Origin: Candidatus Latescibacterota bacterium
GTDB lineage: Bacteria; Latescibacterota; MWCZ01
NCBI GenBank assembly: GCA_022706085.1
Contig: JAKJDF010000007.1
Coordinates: 136,474 to 200,473, forward strand
Length of the DNA: 64,000 bases
Direction: 5' to 3'
In this document: positions 1 through 7,182 of the stretch, one piece after another
Numbering within the stretch: position 1 is the first letter of the stretch
How the letters are laid out: each line of letters opens with the position of its first letter
Notes under the pieces: generated by a model
Database searches by the model: none
The model's input: only the letters and a program-made list of their open reading frames with translations
What the model was told of the DNA's origin: nothing
Translations under genes and position numbers: made by a program

Positions 1-457
1 GAAGCGGTTTCCCGCCGATCACCGCACCACTTCCAAGAGCCAGCCCACCGGCCCATCTCATATTGGATTCTACGGCGAACTGGCGACAGATGGCAAGTGC
101 GGTATGGTTGTGGCGTGCCTCGGGAAACCCGCTGTTGACCAGGGCGGCCAGCCTCATCGGGCCGGCGTTCGCCGATCGCCGGTGGGCGGCAACAAGTTCC
201 ATGAACCGCACAACCGACCAGGGCTGGCTATCCACGAACAGCGGAAACACAAGGAACAGGAAATCAGCGTCGTCCACGGCTGCAAACAGCTCATTCCGCC
301 TCTCCTCGGCGCGAACGAGGGGCAATATGTGTATCTGCTTCGAGGGTACGCCCCGTTGACGGAGTTTCTCCGCAAGGTAATCAGCCAGAGACCTCGAATT
401 GCTTGCCGCGGGCTTCTGGCTCCCCACCGCAAAGAGAATCCCCGGCGTCCCCGTCAC
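1..457 (-). CDS. Flavodoxin-fold NAD(P)H-dependent reductase, partial (C-terminus outside window)
   Basis: I translated this frame by hand; it is open from a GTG at 457 to the left edge, so about 152 residues are visible and the end is missing. The N-terminus reads GILFAVGSQKPAASNSRS, a beta strand followed by a Gly/Ser-rich loop as in the FMN phosphate-binding loop of NADPH-dependent FMN reductases. A later segment (DDADFLFLVFPLFVDSQP) fits the second flavodoxin strand and loop. The GTG start overlaps the stop of the upstream gene as GTGA, a typical translational coupling, so both are probably one operon of related flavoproteins. The substrate cannot be told. The start and reading frame are well supported; the function is a fold-level assignment. 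Confidence 0.7.
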   Translation of the reverse strand, partial: MTGTPGILFAVGSQKPAASNSRSLADYLAEKLRQRGVPSKQIHILPLVRAEERRNELFAAVDDADFLFLVFPLFVDSQPWSVVRFMELVAAHRRSANAGPMRLAALVNSGFPEARHNHTALAICRQFAVESNMRWAGGLALGSGAVIGGKPL

Positions 458-1023
458 GATCCATACTCCTCGTTCGCAAGGGCGAGCACCTCTTCCGCGA
501 CGCGGGCGGCATCTGTGTCGGCGCTCACGAAAGAGACCCGGTACGCCGGCGGACGCATGTTGAGCGCGTTGCGCCGGACAAGCTCCCGGAAAACACTCTC
601 TGCATTATCGTCCGGGGTGGTTTCCGTGCCGACGTAAAACATGGCAGGCATGCGGTCATACCGTGTCGGATGGTGCGTTTCGCCGCCTGTTTCCTCGAAA
701 TACGGGAGCGCGAAACAGATGCTCCGGTCCAGCACCTTTTTGAGTTCTGACGAATAGCCCCCGAACGTGACGGGAGTAAGGAAGACCACCAGATCACAGG
801 TCAGGAACGCGCGGGTTATCTCCTGCGCGTCATCTTTGATGAGGCACTGACCCGGTTTCCGGATCCAGCAGCCGAAGTCCTCAACGCAGGGGGCAACTTT
901 GTGGTCGCGAAGGATGAATTCCTCCGTTATCCACCCTGCGTGCTCGAGGCAGGAACGTACCTCGTCTGAGATCGCCTGCCCGACGTCCCGTTCGCGCAGG
1001 CCGTTCAGAACCACCGCTCTCAT
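454..1023 (-). CDS. NADPH-dependent FMN reductase / flavodoxin-family protein
   Basis: A 189-residue protein beginning MRAVVLNGLRERD, with a flavodoxin-like first strand and loop. Further in, CDLVVFLTPVTFGGYSSELKKVLDR is the conserved region of the iron-sulfur flavoprotein and FMN-reductase group (strand, Thr-Pro-Val, then a helix with Lys and Asp-Arg). Cysteines in the segment around APCVEDFGCW could be redox active, but this is not a recognised cluster motif. The open frame extends further upstream, but ATG at 1023 has a GGGGGT purine run just before it and fits the family start, so I use it. It likely transfers electrons from NAD(P)H to a flavin or quinone in the cytoplasm. The downstream neighbour is a second flavodoxin-fold gene overlapping by 4 bases. 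Confidence 0.8.
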   Translation of the reverse strand: MRAVVLNGLRERDVGQAISDEVRSCLEHAGWITEEFILRDHKVAPCVEDFGCWIRKPGQCLIKDDAQEITRAFLTCDLVVFLTPVTFGGYSSELKKVLDRSICFALPYFEETGGETHHPTRYDRMPAMFYVGTETTPDDNAESVFRELVRRNALNMRPPAYRVSFVSADTDAARVAEEVLALANEEYGS

Positions 1024-1209
1024 GCTACCCCCGTGCGCGCATCGTGCCAGACGAGTTCTCCTACAAAGATACTCGCCGCGTGATGCGGGCGCCATCGGGA
1101 TGGATTTCACAGCACCGCCGGTTGCGCACGATATTTTAGACGCACGGAGGAACACGCCAGACCGGACTCTGAACAATGCGCCGGCAGCGAAGAACGAAAG
1201 GGTTGGACA

Positions 1210-1986
1210 ATGATAACTGCCGTGATCATAGATGATGAGAAGCCCGCGCGTGATGAACTCCGCTATCTCCTGAGGAAGCACGCCGATATCGAAGTGAACG
1301 GGGAAGCGGCCAGCGGAACGGCAGCAGTGGAGTTGATCGGCGAGCGAGCGCCGGATCTTGTCTTTCTGGACATACAGATGCCGGGAATGACAGGATTTCA
1401 GGTGGTGCAGGAATTGATGGACCGGGAAGAGGAACTCCCGGCGATCGTGTTTGTTACCGCATACGACGAGTACGCGGTGCGCGCGTTTGAAGTCTCGGCA
1501 GTGGATTACCTCCTGAAGCCGGTGGAAGAGGAAAGGCTCGCACAGGCGCTGGACAAAGTGCGCAGACAGGCCGGGGCGACGGCACTCTCACGGGAGGAAA
1601 TCTCCCGGCTGGTCCGGCAGATGGAAGAGGGTGAACGAACCGCCACGCTCCCGCACCGGATCTCCGTGCGGAAAGGAGATCGGTACGTACTGGTGGACCC
1701 GAACGACGTGACGCACGCGTACGTCGTGGACGGGGTTGTTTGCCTGTGCACATCGAAATTGAACGGGATGACCACGCACAAAACGCTCGAGGAGCTGGAA
1801 AAGGACCTTGACGGGAGAATCTTCTGGCGCGTCCACCGGAGCTACATCGTCAACATCAATCATATCGCGGAGATACTCCCGCTTCCGACGGGATCCTACC
1901 GCCTCCGCCTCAACGACGAGAAAAAGACCACCGTTCCTCTCAGCCGGGCACAGGCGAAGCTGTTGAGGAAAGTGGTGAAGTGGTAA
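1210..1986 (+). CDS. LytTR-family response regulator
   Basis: A 258-residue two-domain regulator. Residues 1-120 form a receiver domain with the acidic pair D8/D9, phospho-acceptor D54 in LVFLDIQMPG, T83 and K103, so it should accept phosphate. Residues about 150-258 are a LytTR DNA-binding domain, with the family's typical RVHRSYIVNINHI segment. Members of this class (LytR/AlgR) bind direct repeats upstream of target promoters. A GAAAGGG ribosome binding site precedes ATG 1210. No histidine kinase lies next to it, so it is an orphan regulator here. It is transcribed divergently from the flavin reductase pair and convergently with the AI-2E-type gene. Targets cannot be predicted. Confidence 0.93.
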   Translation: MITAVIIDDEKPARDELRYLLRKHADIEVNGEAASGTAAVELIGERAPDLVFLDIQMPGMTGFQVVQELMDREEELPAIVFVTAYDEYAVRAFEVSAVDYLLKPVEEERLAQALDKVRRQAGATALSREEISRLVRQMEEGERTATLPHRISVRKGDRYVLVDPNDVTHAYVVDGVVCLCTSKLNGMTTHKTLEELEKDLDGRIFWRVHRSYIVNINHIAEILPLPTGSYRLRLNDEKKTTVPLSRAQAKLLRKVVKW

Positions 1987-2003
1987 GACGCGCGTAGCGG
2001 CAG

Positions 2004-3092
2004 CTACAACTCAGCGATCACATCGTATGGGTAGACCTGAGGACGAAGGCCTTCCCGGATCGTGCGGGCAGTAACGACGAACGCGCCGGTCAGGGGGACG
2101 GCGAGAAACATCCCGAGCAAGCCGCCGTACACGCCGCCAAACACCACTGCGAGAAAGATGAGGAGAGGGTGCAGGTTTACCGAGCGTGACAGCACAAAGG
2201 GTTGAATGAACCAGTTATCCACAAACTGGCTGAATGCGAACACGATTACCACGCCCGGAACGTTCCCCCCTGTTGCAAGCGCGACAAACACGCCCACCAC
2301 AAAACCCACGATCGCGCCCACGTAGGGAATGAGGTTCAGGAACCCCGTCAGCATCCCGATCAGAATCGCTCCCTTGAGGCCTATGAGGAGCAGTCCGATG
2401 GTTGCCAGCGTACCGAGCAGAAGTGCCTCGAGAAGAATACCCCGGATGTACAGCCCGACTGAGTGGTCAATTCTGTCAAGCACGCTGACGACGGTTTCGA
2501 AATAGCGATTCGGAACGAGTTCGATGAACGCCCGTTTGAATGCGCGGCCATCCCGCACAAGGAAAAAGGCAATAAAAGGCACCGTAACGAAATAAGTGAT
2601 GATGCCGACAACGTTTGAGAATGCTCCGGAAATGAACGCGGGGGCGTTTTCCAGTGCGCTTGCCAGCCACTGGTGTGGCATCGTCGTCAGTGCATCGCTG
2701 GTCACTTCGGCCAGAATCACGCGCGCCAGCGGGGGCCACCATCTCTCGACCCGGTCGAGGAAACGGTAGCCATAGACCTGCAGTTGGGACCAGAACGGAC
2801 CGATCTGAGAGCGAATCTCCTCGAACTGCTGGCCAAGCAACGGCAACAGAAACAGGACGCCCACCACCGCGGCGGCCGCAATCAGGAGATAGATCAGGAT
2901 GATTGTGCCCCACCGGGGCACCGACCTGCGCTCACCCATGTCCACGATCGGGTTGAGGACGTACGCCACGATGGCAGCCAGAACGATCGGCGGCAACACA
3001 TCGCGAATCACGTACAACCCAATCGCACACCCCACACCCAGAGCCGTCAGCCGGACCCACCCGAATTTCGCCGCTGAGCTGCCGGTGTTCAT
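2004..3092 (-). CDS. AI-2E transporter family (PerM/UPF0118-type) membrane protein
   Basis: A 362-residue polytopic inner-membrane protein. Hydrophobic segments cluster at about residues 13-50, 62-88, 150-180 and 210-340, and the C-terminal part has the family signature around LNLIPYVGAIVGFVVGVF and FVDNWFIQPFVLSRSVNLHPLLI. The family was named for TqsA, an autoinducer-2 exporter, but many members have other or unknown substrates, and some are Na+/H+ antiporters, so the name should not be read as quorum sensing. ATG 3092 overlaps the stop of the cyclic-nucleotide-binding gene by 4 bases (ATGA), so translation is probably coupled. It is the last gene of the seven-gene operon that starts at 10194. 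Confidence 0.9.
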   Translation of the reverse strand: MNTGSSAAKFGWVRLTALGVGCAIGLYVIRDVLPPIVLAAIVAYVLNPIVDMGERRSVPRWGTIILIYLLIAAAAVVGVLFLLPLLGQQFEEIRSQIGPFWSQLQVYGYRFLDRVERWWPPLARVILAEVTSDALTTMPHQWLASALENAPAFISGAFSNVVGIITYFVTVPFIAFFLVRDGRAFKRAFIELVPNRYFETVVSVLDRIDHSVGLYIRGILLEALLLGTLATIGLLLIGLKGAILIGMLTGFLNLIPYVGAIVGFVVGVFVALATGGNVPGVVIVFAFSQFVDNWFIQPFVLSRSVNLHPLLIFLAVVFGGVYGGLLGMFLAVPLTGAFVVTARTIREGLRPQVYPYDVIAEL

Positions 3093-3610
3093 ACGTACTG
3101 CTCCCAGTTCTGTTGTTGCGAGGTCGGCACCTGCAGGTTCAGCGCGCGAACCCTTGCCGCCATAATCCGCGCAAGCGGAAGCAACATGCGAACGCCAAGG
3201 GCCGGTTGCCGTTCCACAAGGTCTATCCAGTCCGGCCGTGCAATTGCGGCGATTTCCGCCGGCGTGGCCGCGATGGCGGCCGCGGTCCTCGGTGCACCGT
3301 CGAGGAGCGCGGTTTCCCCGAACATTTCCCCCGTTCCGAGCCGCGCGACCTCCCGGTCTTCCTCGGATTCCTCGGTCCGGATGACGATACGCACCTCACC
3401 CGCCATTATGACGAACATGGCCACGCTCGGGTCGCCCTGTTCGAAAATGCACTCGCCCGCACTGTAGGTGCGGATGTGTGCGATGGCCTCCACCTTTTCG
3501 ATTTCAGCGCGGGAAAGGCGGGAAAACAGGGGAAGGTCACCCAAAGCCTTCGCGAGTGGCGTACGCGGTCGGAAGAGCGATTTTGGATTTGCCCACACGG
3601 CATGCGCCAT
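3089..3610 (-). CDS. Cyclic-nucleotide-binding domain protein without DNA-binding domain
   Basis: A 173-residue protein that is almost entirely one cNMP-binding domain (about residues 25-150). The phosphate-binding cassette is visible as FGETALL at 98-104 followed by R108 in GAPRTA, so binding of a cyclic nucleotide is plausible. Crp/Fnr regulators carry a helix-turn-helix of about 70 residues after this domain; here only about 25 residues remain, so it cannot act as a classical transcription factor. It may act as a ligand-sensing subunit or regulate a membrane partner. An AGGAGG ribosome binding site lies before ATG 3610. It overlaps the AI-2E-type gene by 4 bases and follows tonB by 21 bases. 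Confidence 0.88.
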   Translation of the reverse strand: MAHAVWANPKSLFRPRTPLAKALGDLPLFSRLSRAEIEKVEAIAHIRTYSAGECIFEQGDPSVAMFVIMAGEVRIVIRTEESEEDREVARLGTGEMFGETALLDGAPRTAAAIAATPAEIAAIARPDWIDLVERQPALGVRMLLPLARIMAARVRALNLQVPTSQQQNWEQYV

Positions 3611-3631
3611 GTATTCCTCCTGCAGGCAGAT

Positions 3632-4405
3632 TCAGCCTGCAGAGAACGTGATGGTGATTCGGCCGGTCTGGTTTTCCTGCGGCATCCCTGCGGGCAACGG
3701 ATCGAACCGGCAACGGCGCAGGTAATTGGCAGCGAATGCTTCCAGATCGGAGTTTTCACGTCGAACGACAAGCGCGCTGATTACTGCTCCGGACGGCGAA
3801 ACGACCAGGTCGAACTGGATACGAGTCTGCGCGGGCACGTTGGGGGTTTCCGTGATCGCGGCCTCATAGAACCGCCTCCCTATCAGGTCTCCCTCAATCT
3901 GGAACACAGGGTGAATGTCGCTTCCCACGTGTTCAGACACAATTCCCTCGCCCGGCCTGGGTCCCAGACTGATCTGCCCGCCCTCATAACGGACTTTTCG
4001 ATCGATGCTCTGCACCGGGATTGGAGGGGCGGCGATGGCGGTCGGGCGCGACGGTGCGACGAACACCTTGTTCTCTTTCAGCGCGACCTGTGTTGGCATA
4101 AGGCGGCGCTCCGCCTCAGTCGGGCTGATCGTGGGCATGTCGATATCAGGAAGACGTTGCTGCGGGGTCTGTGCCCGTTCCTCCGGTGAGGCAGCAGCAG
4201 ACGCTCGCTCGCCCTCCTGAATCAGCCTGTTGAGCTCCGCCTGAGACAACCGCCCCACGTTCAGCTCGACGAACTCGGGTGGCGGAGTCGCCACAGTGAT
4301 CGCGAAGAACGCGGCCGCAGCAGCCAACACCCCGTGCAACCCGAAGGACACTATCGCCGCGGTCCGGTTTCTCGCTTGCGGCGTTTCCGTCCACGATGCG
4401 CGCAT
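3632..4405 (-). CDS. tonB: TonB-family energy transducer
   Basis: A 257-residue protein with a short cytoplasmic N-terminus, one transmembrane helix at about 17-38, a long periplasmic linker and a C-terminal TonB-like domain at about 165-257. The linker is rich in Gln, Glu and Ala rather than the Pro-Lys/Pro-Glu repeats of enterobacterial TonB. The C-terminal domain holds the beta-alpha-beta pattern IQFDLVVSPSGAV...LRRCRFDPLP found in TonB_C proteins. It should carry proton-motive force from ExbB/ExbD to an outer-membrane receptor. It starts 5 bases after the exbD stop. The likely client is the barrel gene two positions upstream in the same operon, or the receptor at 33286. Confidence 0.88.
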   Translation of the reverse strand: MRASWTETPQARNRTAAIVSFGLHGVLAAAAAFFAITVATPPPEFVELNVGRLSQAELNRLIQEGERASAAASPEERAQTPQQRLPDIDMPTISPTEAERRLMPTQVALKENKVFVAPSRPTAIAAPPIPVQSIDRKVRYEGGQISLGPRPGEGIVSEHVGSDIHPVFQIEGDLIGRRFYEAAITETPNVPAQTRIQFDLVVSPSGAVISALVVRRENSDLEAFAANYLRRCRFDPLPAGMPQENQTGRITITFSAG

Positions 4406-4410
4406 CCGAC

Positions 4411-4809
4411 CTACTCCTCGGTCTGCGTTGCGATCAGGAAGCGCGACGCTCCCGACGATTTCGCGATGTCCATCACTCCCACCACAAGATCCAGTGAGAG
4501 GCTTTTGTCCGCGCGAAGGATCACGATCTGTTCCTTACTCACCAACAGCTGCCGAAGTCTTCCCACCAATTCCGGACGGCTGACGAGGTTCTCGTTCAGG
4601 TATACCGAGCCGTCCTTCGTAAGGGAAATCACGACCATCTTCTCCGACACCGGTTCGTCGGCGGTCGTCTGCGGCAACTGCACCTTCACGCCGGTCTGGA
4701 GAACGAACGTGGAGGTAAGCAGGAAGAAAATAAGCAGGAGAAACACGATATCCGTCAGAGACTGCGCGGCGAACGTGGTGATTGCGCCCTGTGGTTTGCG
4801 GAGTTTCAT
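4411..4809 (-). CDS. exbD: ExbD/TolR-family proton-channel subunit
   Basis: A 132-residue protein with a single N-terminal transmembrane helix (about 18-38) and a periplasmic domain, the normal size and layout for ExbD/TolR. D20 in SLTDIVFLLLIFF corresponds to the membrane aspartate needed for proton use in ExbD. With ExbB it forms the inner-membrane motor. The gene lies between exbB (16-base gap) and tonB (5-base gap), so the three products are made together. Whether the complex is ExbBD-TonB or TolQR-like cannot be settled from ExbD alone; a TonB-type third gene and the absence of tolB or pal favour the TonB reading. Confidence 0.93.
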   Translation of the reverse strand: MKLRKPQGAITTFAAQSLTDIVFLLLIFFLLTSTFVLQTGVKVQLPQTTADEPVSEKMVVISLTKDGSVYLNENLVSRPELVGRLRQLLVSKEQIVILRADKSLSLDLVVGVMDIAKSSGASRFLIATQTEE

Positions 4810-4825
4810 AATCGCAGCGCTCCCG

Positions 4826-5431
4826 TCAGTTCACCAGGGTAAGAAACTCGGCACCGGCATGCTCGATGTCAGCGGCAAACTCCTGCACAATTCCGCTCAG
4901 GTGGTTGTATCCGATAAGCGCTGGAATGCCGACAATAAGGCCGAATGCGGTGGTAATCATCGCCTGCCAGATACCTCCCGCCAGAACCGTCGCGTTCACA
5001 TTTCCCCCGAGGTTCTCAATCTGCTGAAACGCGACGATCATACCGGTTACCGTTCCAAGAAAGCCCAGCATGGGTGCGACTCCGGCCACCGTGGCGAGTA
5101 TGGAAAGGCGCTTCTCCAGGAGATGGATCTGCCTGTTTCCGGTGTTCTCCATCGCCTCCCGGACGGCGTCCCGCCCCCCTGCCAGACTCCGAAGTCCGGC
5201 CGCAATCACTTGGCTGACAGGCGCCGGATTCATCGCGAGGCGGCGTTCCACTTCCGCAGTCTGCCGCGCTGTGACGGCCGGTCGAATTTGCTCAAGGAGA
5301 GAGATGCCGTCCAGTCGAACGCGCCGGTACGTCAGGTAGCGTTCCACGTATACCCAGACACCGATAATTGAACAGAGCGCAATCGGGATCATCAACCACC
5401 CGCCCTGAACCGCCAGCGACAACAACGTCAT
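4826..5431 (-). CDS. exbB: ExbB/TolQ-family proton-channel subunit
   Basis: A 201-residue inner-membrane protein of the MotA/TolQ/ExbB family. Three hydrophobic segments are visible: about 8-30, 105-130 and 148-172. The second and third flank the family core GFLGTVTGMIVAFQQI and ITTAFGLIVGIPALIGYN, where Thr and Gly residues line the proton path. A strong AAGGAG ribosome binding site precedes ATG 5431. The gene stands 66 bases after the outer-membrane barrel gene and directly before exbD and tonB. It forms the pentameric motor that powers TonB. Confidence 0.94.
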   Translation of the reverse strand: MTLLSLAVQGGWLMIPIALCSIIGVWVYVERYLTYRRVRLDGISLLEQIRPAVTARQTAEVERRLAMNPAPVSQVIAAGLRSLAGGRDAVREAMENTGNRQIHLLEKRLSILATVAGVAPMLGFLGTVTGMIVAFQQIENLGGNVNATVLAGGIWQAMITTAFGLIVGIPALIGYNHLSGIVQEFAADIEHAGAEFLTLVN

Positions 5432-5497
5432 CTCCGTACTCCTTGGTTACAGACCGACTCAGTTAAGGAATTCGTTACAAAACCTATTCCACAGCTC

Positions 5498-7180
5498 TCA
5501 CCATGTACGTCGAATAGCAATCTGGCCGTATATGCCGGGTTCGTTGAATCCGTTCCAGCGCTGATACCTGCTGTTGAGAAGGTTCGATCCCAGCAGGGCC
5601 AGCTGCCAGTGCCTGTTCAGCGCGGTAGATACTTCGAGATCAACAAGGGCGTAAGGCCCCATTTCCGCAATCTGGTCCAACGTTTTCGGTTCAATGTAAT
5701 GTCGGGTTCCAATCGTATGCAGCGATGGCGCGATGGTGAAGCGTCGGAACGGGAACCGCGCCGCCAGGTGAAACTCCCAGTCCGGAACATACGGAACAGG
5801 CTGCTGCACGAGGGAGTGCGCCCGAATCAGGCCGAGCGCATCCACGGATCCTTCGCGCCAGGCGTACTGATACCGCGCATAGAACGACGTGAGCGACGCC
5901 TGATCAGTGCCCGCATAGCCATAATCCACGCCGAACTGGTTCACGGTGTGGGGTTCCGTCGGAAACCGCCGCCGCCAGGTGACAGTGCTGTCCTTCCGGA
6001 CCCAGACCGCGTAATCGTCGATTATCAACTGCCTGAACCCGAATGTGAGGACGTTATCCCGATGGACGGATGTCTCCACATTGAGATCGATATCTACGCT
6101 TGTGAACGGCGACCGAAGGGGGGTAGCGAGGTTGAGCATCTGATTGGCCTGATAGGCTTCCCAGATTCCAAATCGCTGGACCCCCGACGAAAGGCGCCCG
6201 GTGAACTTTACGAGATTTCGTACCCGGCCCCACGCGGCAATGGACGGTCGGATCGTCCGGAGGGAATCGCCGGACAGGTAGTTGACGGTGTAGATGGTGA
6301 CGCCGACCGCACCGCCGAAGTTCTCCTCAGGGCGAGTCCACGCCTCGGCGCTTACCGCGTAAAACGAACCGGTGCCGTCTGTTCCCGCCGGGCGCGAGGT
6401 ATTTGAGAAGTCCGCCTGAACGTTCCCTTTTATCCAGAAGCGGCCCGTGGTGTTCTGCCACGACATCACGGTGGCCAACGTTTTCTCATTCGCCGTCGCT
6501 TCAGGGCCGCTGACGCGGCGCGCATTGCCGTCTATGAAGAGGCTTACCTCCTGATCCGGGGAGAGGCTGCGGCTGAGTGCGAACCCCAGCCCGCCCCGAG
6601 AGTACTCCCGGTGAGAGGACAACACGCCGTCCCAGATGCCGGTTCGCCCGGACTCAATGTCGAGCGAACCATCGAACGCGGTACGCCAGGAAGGCATGTA
6701 ACGGGCGTTCGTGCCGAATGCGGTGCGCCACCAGGAGGCGTTGCTGGTGTGGCCACGTCCGCCGCCAAGTTCCAGATCGCTGGAAAGAAGGACGCCCTTC
6801 CAATCCTGCCAACGGCCCACCCACAGGGAACCGTCCCCGAAATGCTGTGCCGCTGCTCTGAGCGCCGTGGCGTGAACGGAGCCGTGGCGTACGAAGAGAG
6901 GGAAGGTTTCCTTGGATGAAATTGCAGGCAGCGTGTTCACCGACGCGAGTTGTTCCGGCACATCCTCCCGTTCTACCGGGAACGCACGGTCATATAGCGT
7001 GTTGCTTTTCGTTCCCGCCAGGAGAAGTTCGTGTTGCACACGTCCCTGAATAACCAGGGAATCAGGGATATCCAGCACGGGCGTTTCCGGTGCCTGCCCG
7101 GCCGCCAGACCCGGCAGGCTTACCAGAACAGCCAGGATTGAGGCGAACGCTCGTGCGCTGCGCGCAAGCCCCCGCGCCAT
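5498..7180 (-). CDS. Outer-membrane beta-barrel protein, TonB-receptor-like but apparently without a plug
   Basis: A 560-residue protein with a signal peptide (about residues 1-28, cleavage near LAAG-QAP). From about residue 95 to the end it shows alternating amphipathic strands rich in Trp, Tyr and Arg, and it ends in YGQIAIRRTW, a C-terminal strand closing on an aromatic residue as in barrel proteins. The stretch LLGSNLLNSRYQRW resembles the last strands of TonB-dependent receptors. There is room for only about 65 residues between signal peptide and barrel, too short for the usual plug of about 120 residues. Right after the signal peptide lies ETPVLDI (32-38), which looks like a TonB box. 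The gene begins 2 bases after the TPR gene stop and precedes exbB. The substrate is unknown. Confidence 0.75.
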   Translation of the reverse strand: MARGLARSARAFASILAVLVSLPGLAAGQAPETPVLDIPDSLVIQGRVQHELLLAGTKSNTLYDRAFPVEREDVPEQLASVNTLPAISSKETFPLFVRHGSVHATALRAAAQHFGDGSLWVGRWQDWKGVLLSSDLELGGGRGHTSNASWWRTAFGTNARYMPSWRTAFDGSLDIESGRTGIWDGVLSSHREYSRGGLGFALSRSLSPDQEVSLFIDGNARRVSGPEATANEKTLATVMSWQNTTGRFWIKGNVQADFSNTSRPAGTDGTGSFYAVSAEAWTRPEENFGGAVGVTIYTVNYLSGDSLRTIRPSIAAWGRVRNLVKFTGRLSSGVQRFGIWEAYQANQMLNLATPLRSPFTSVDIDLNVETSVHRDNVLTFGFRQLIIDDYAVWVRKDSTVTWRRRFPTEPHTVNQFGVDYGYAGTDQASLTSFYARYQYAWREGSVDALGLIRAHSLVQQPVPYVPDWEFHLAARFPFRRFTIAPSLHTIGTRHYIEPKTLDQIAEMGPYALVDLEVSTALNRHWQLALLGSNLLNSRYQRWNGFNEPGIYGQIAIRRTW

Positions 7181-7182
7181 GG

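Noticed and set aside
1024-1281. N-terminal extension of the flavodoxin-family gene at 454
   Set aside because: The extra 86 residues are Cys/Arg-rich and not family-like, while ATG 1023 begins the flavodoxin fold exactly.
1994-2007. Small hairpin GTAGC-GGCA-GCTAC as a terminator between the LytTR and AI-2E-type genes
   Set aside because: Only a 5-bp stem with no T-run on either strand, and it overlaps the AI-2E stop codon; too weak to call.
2215-2223. Perfect DnaA-box sequence TTATCCACA
   Set aside because: It is single, lies inside the AI-2E-type coding region, and no other boxes, AT-rich unwinding element or dnaA/dnaN genes are near, so it is no evidence for an origin.
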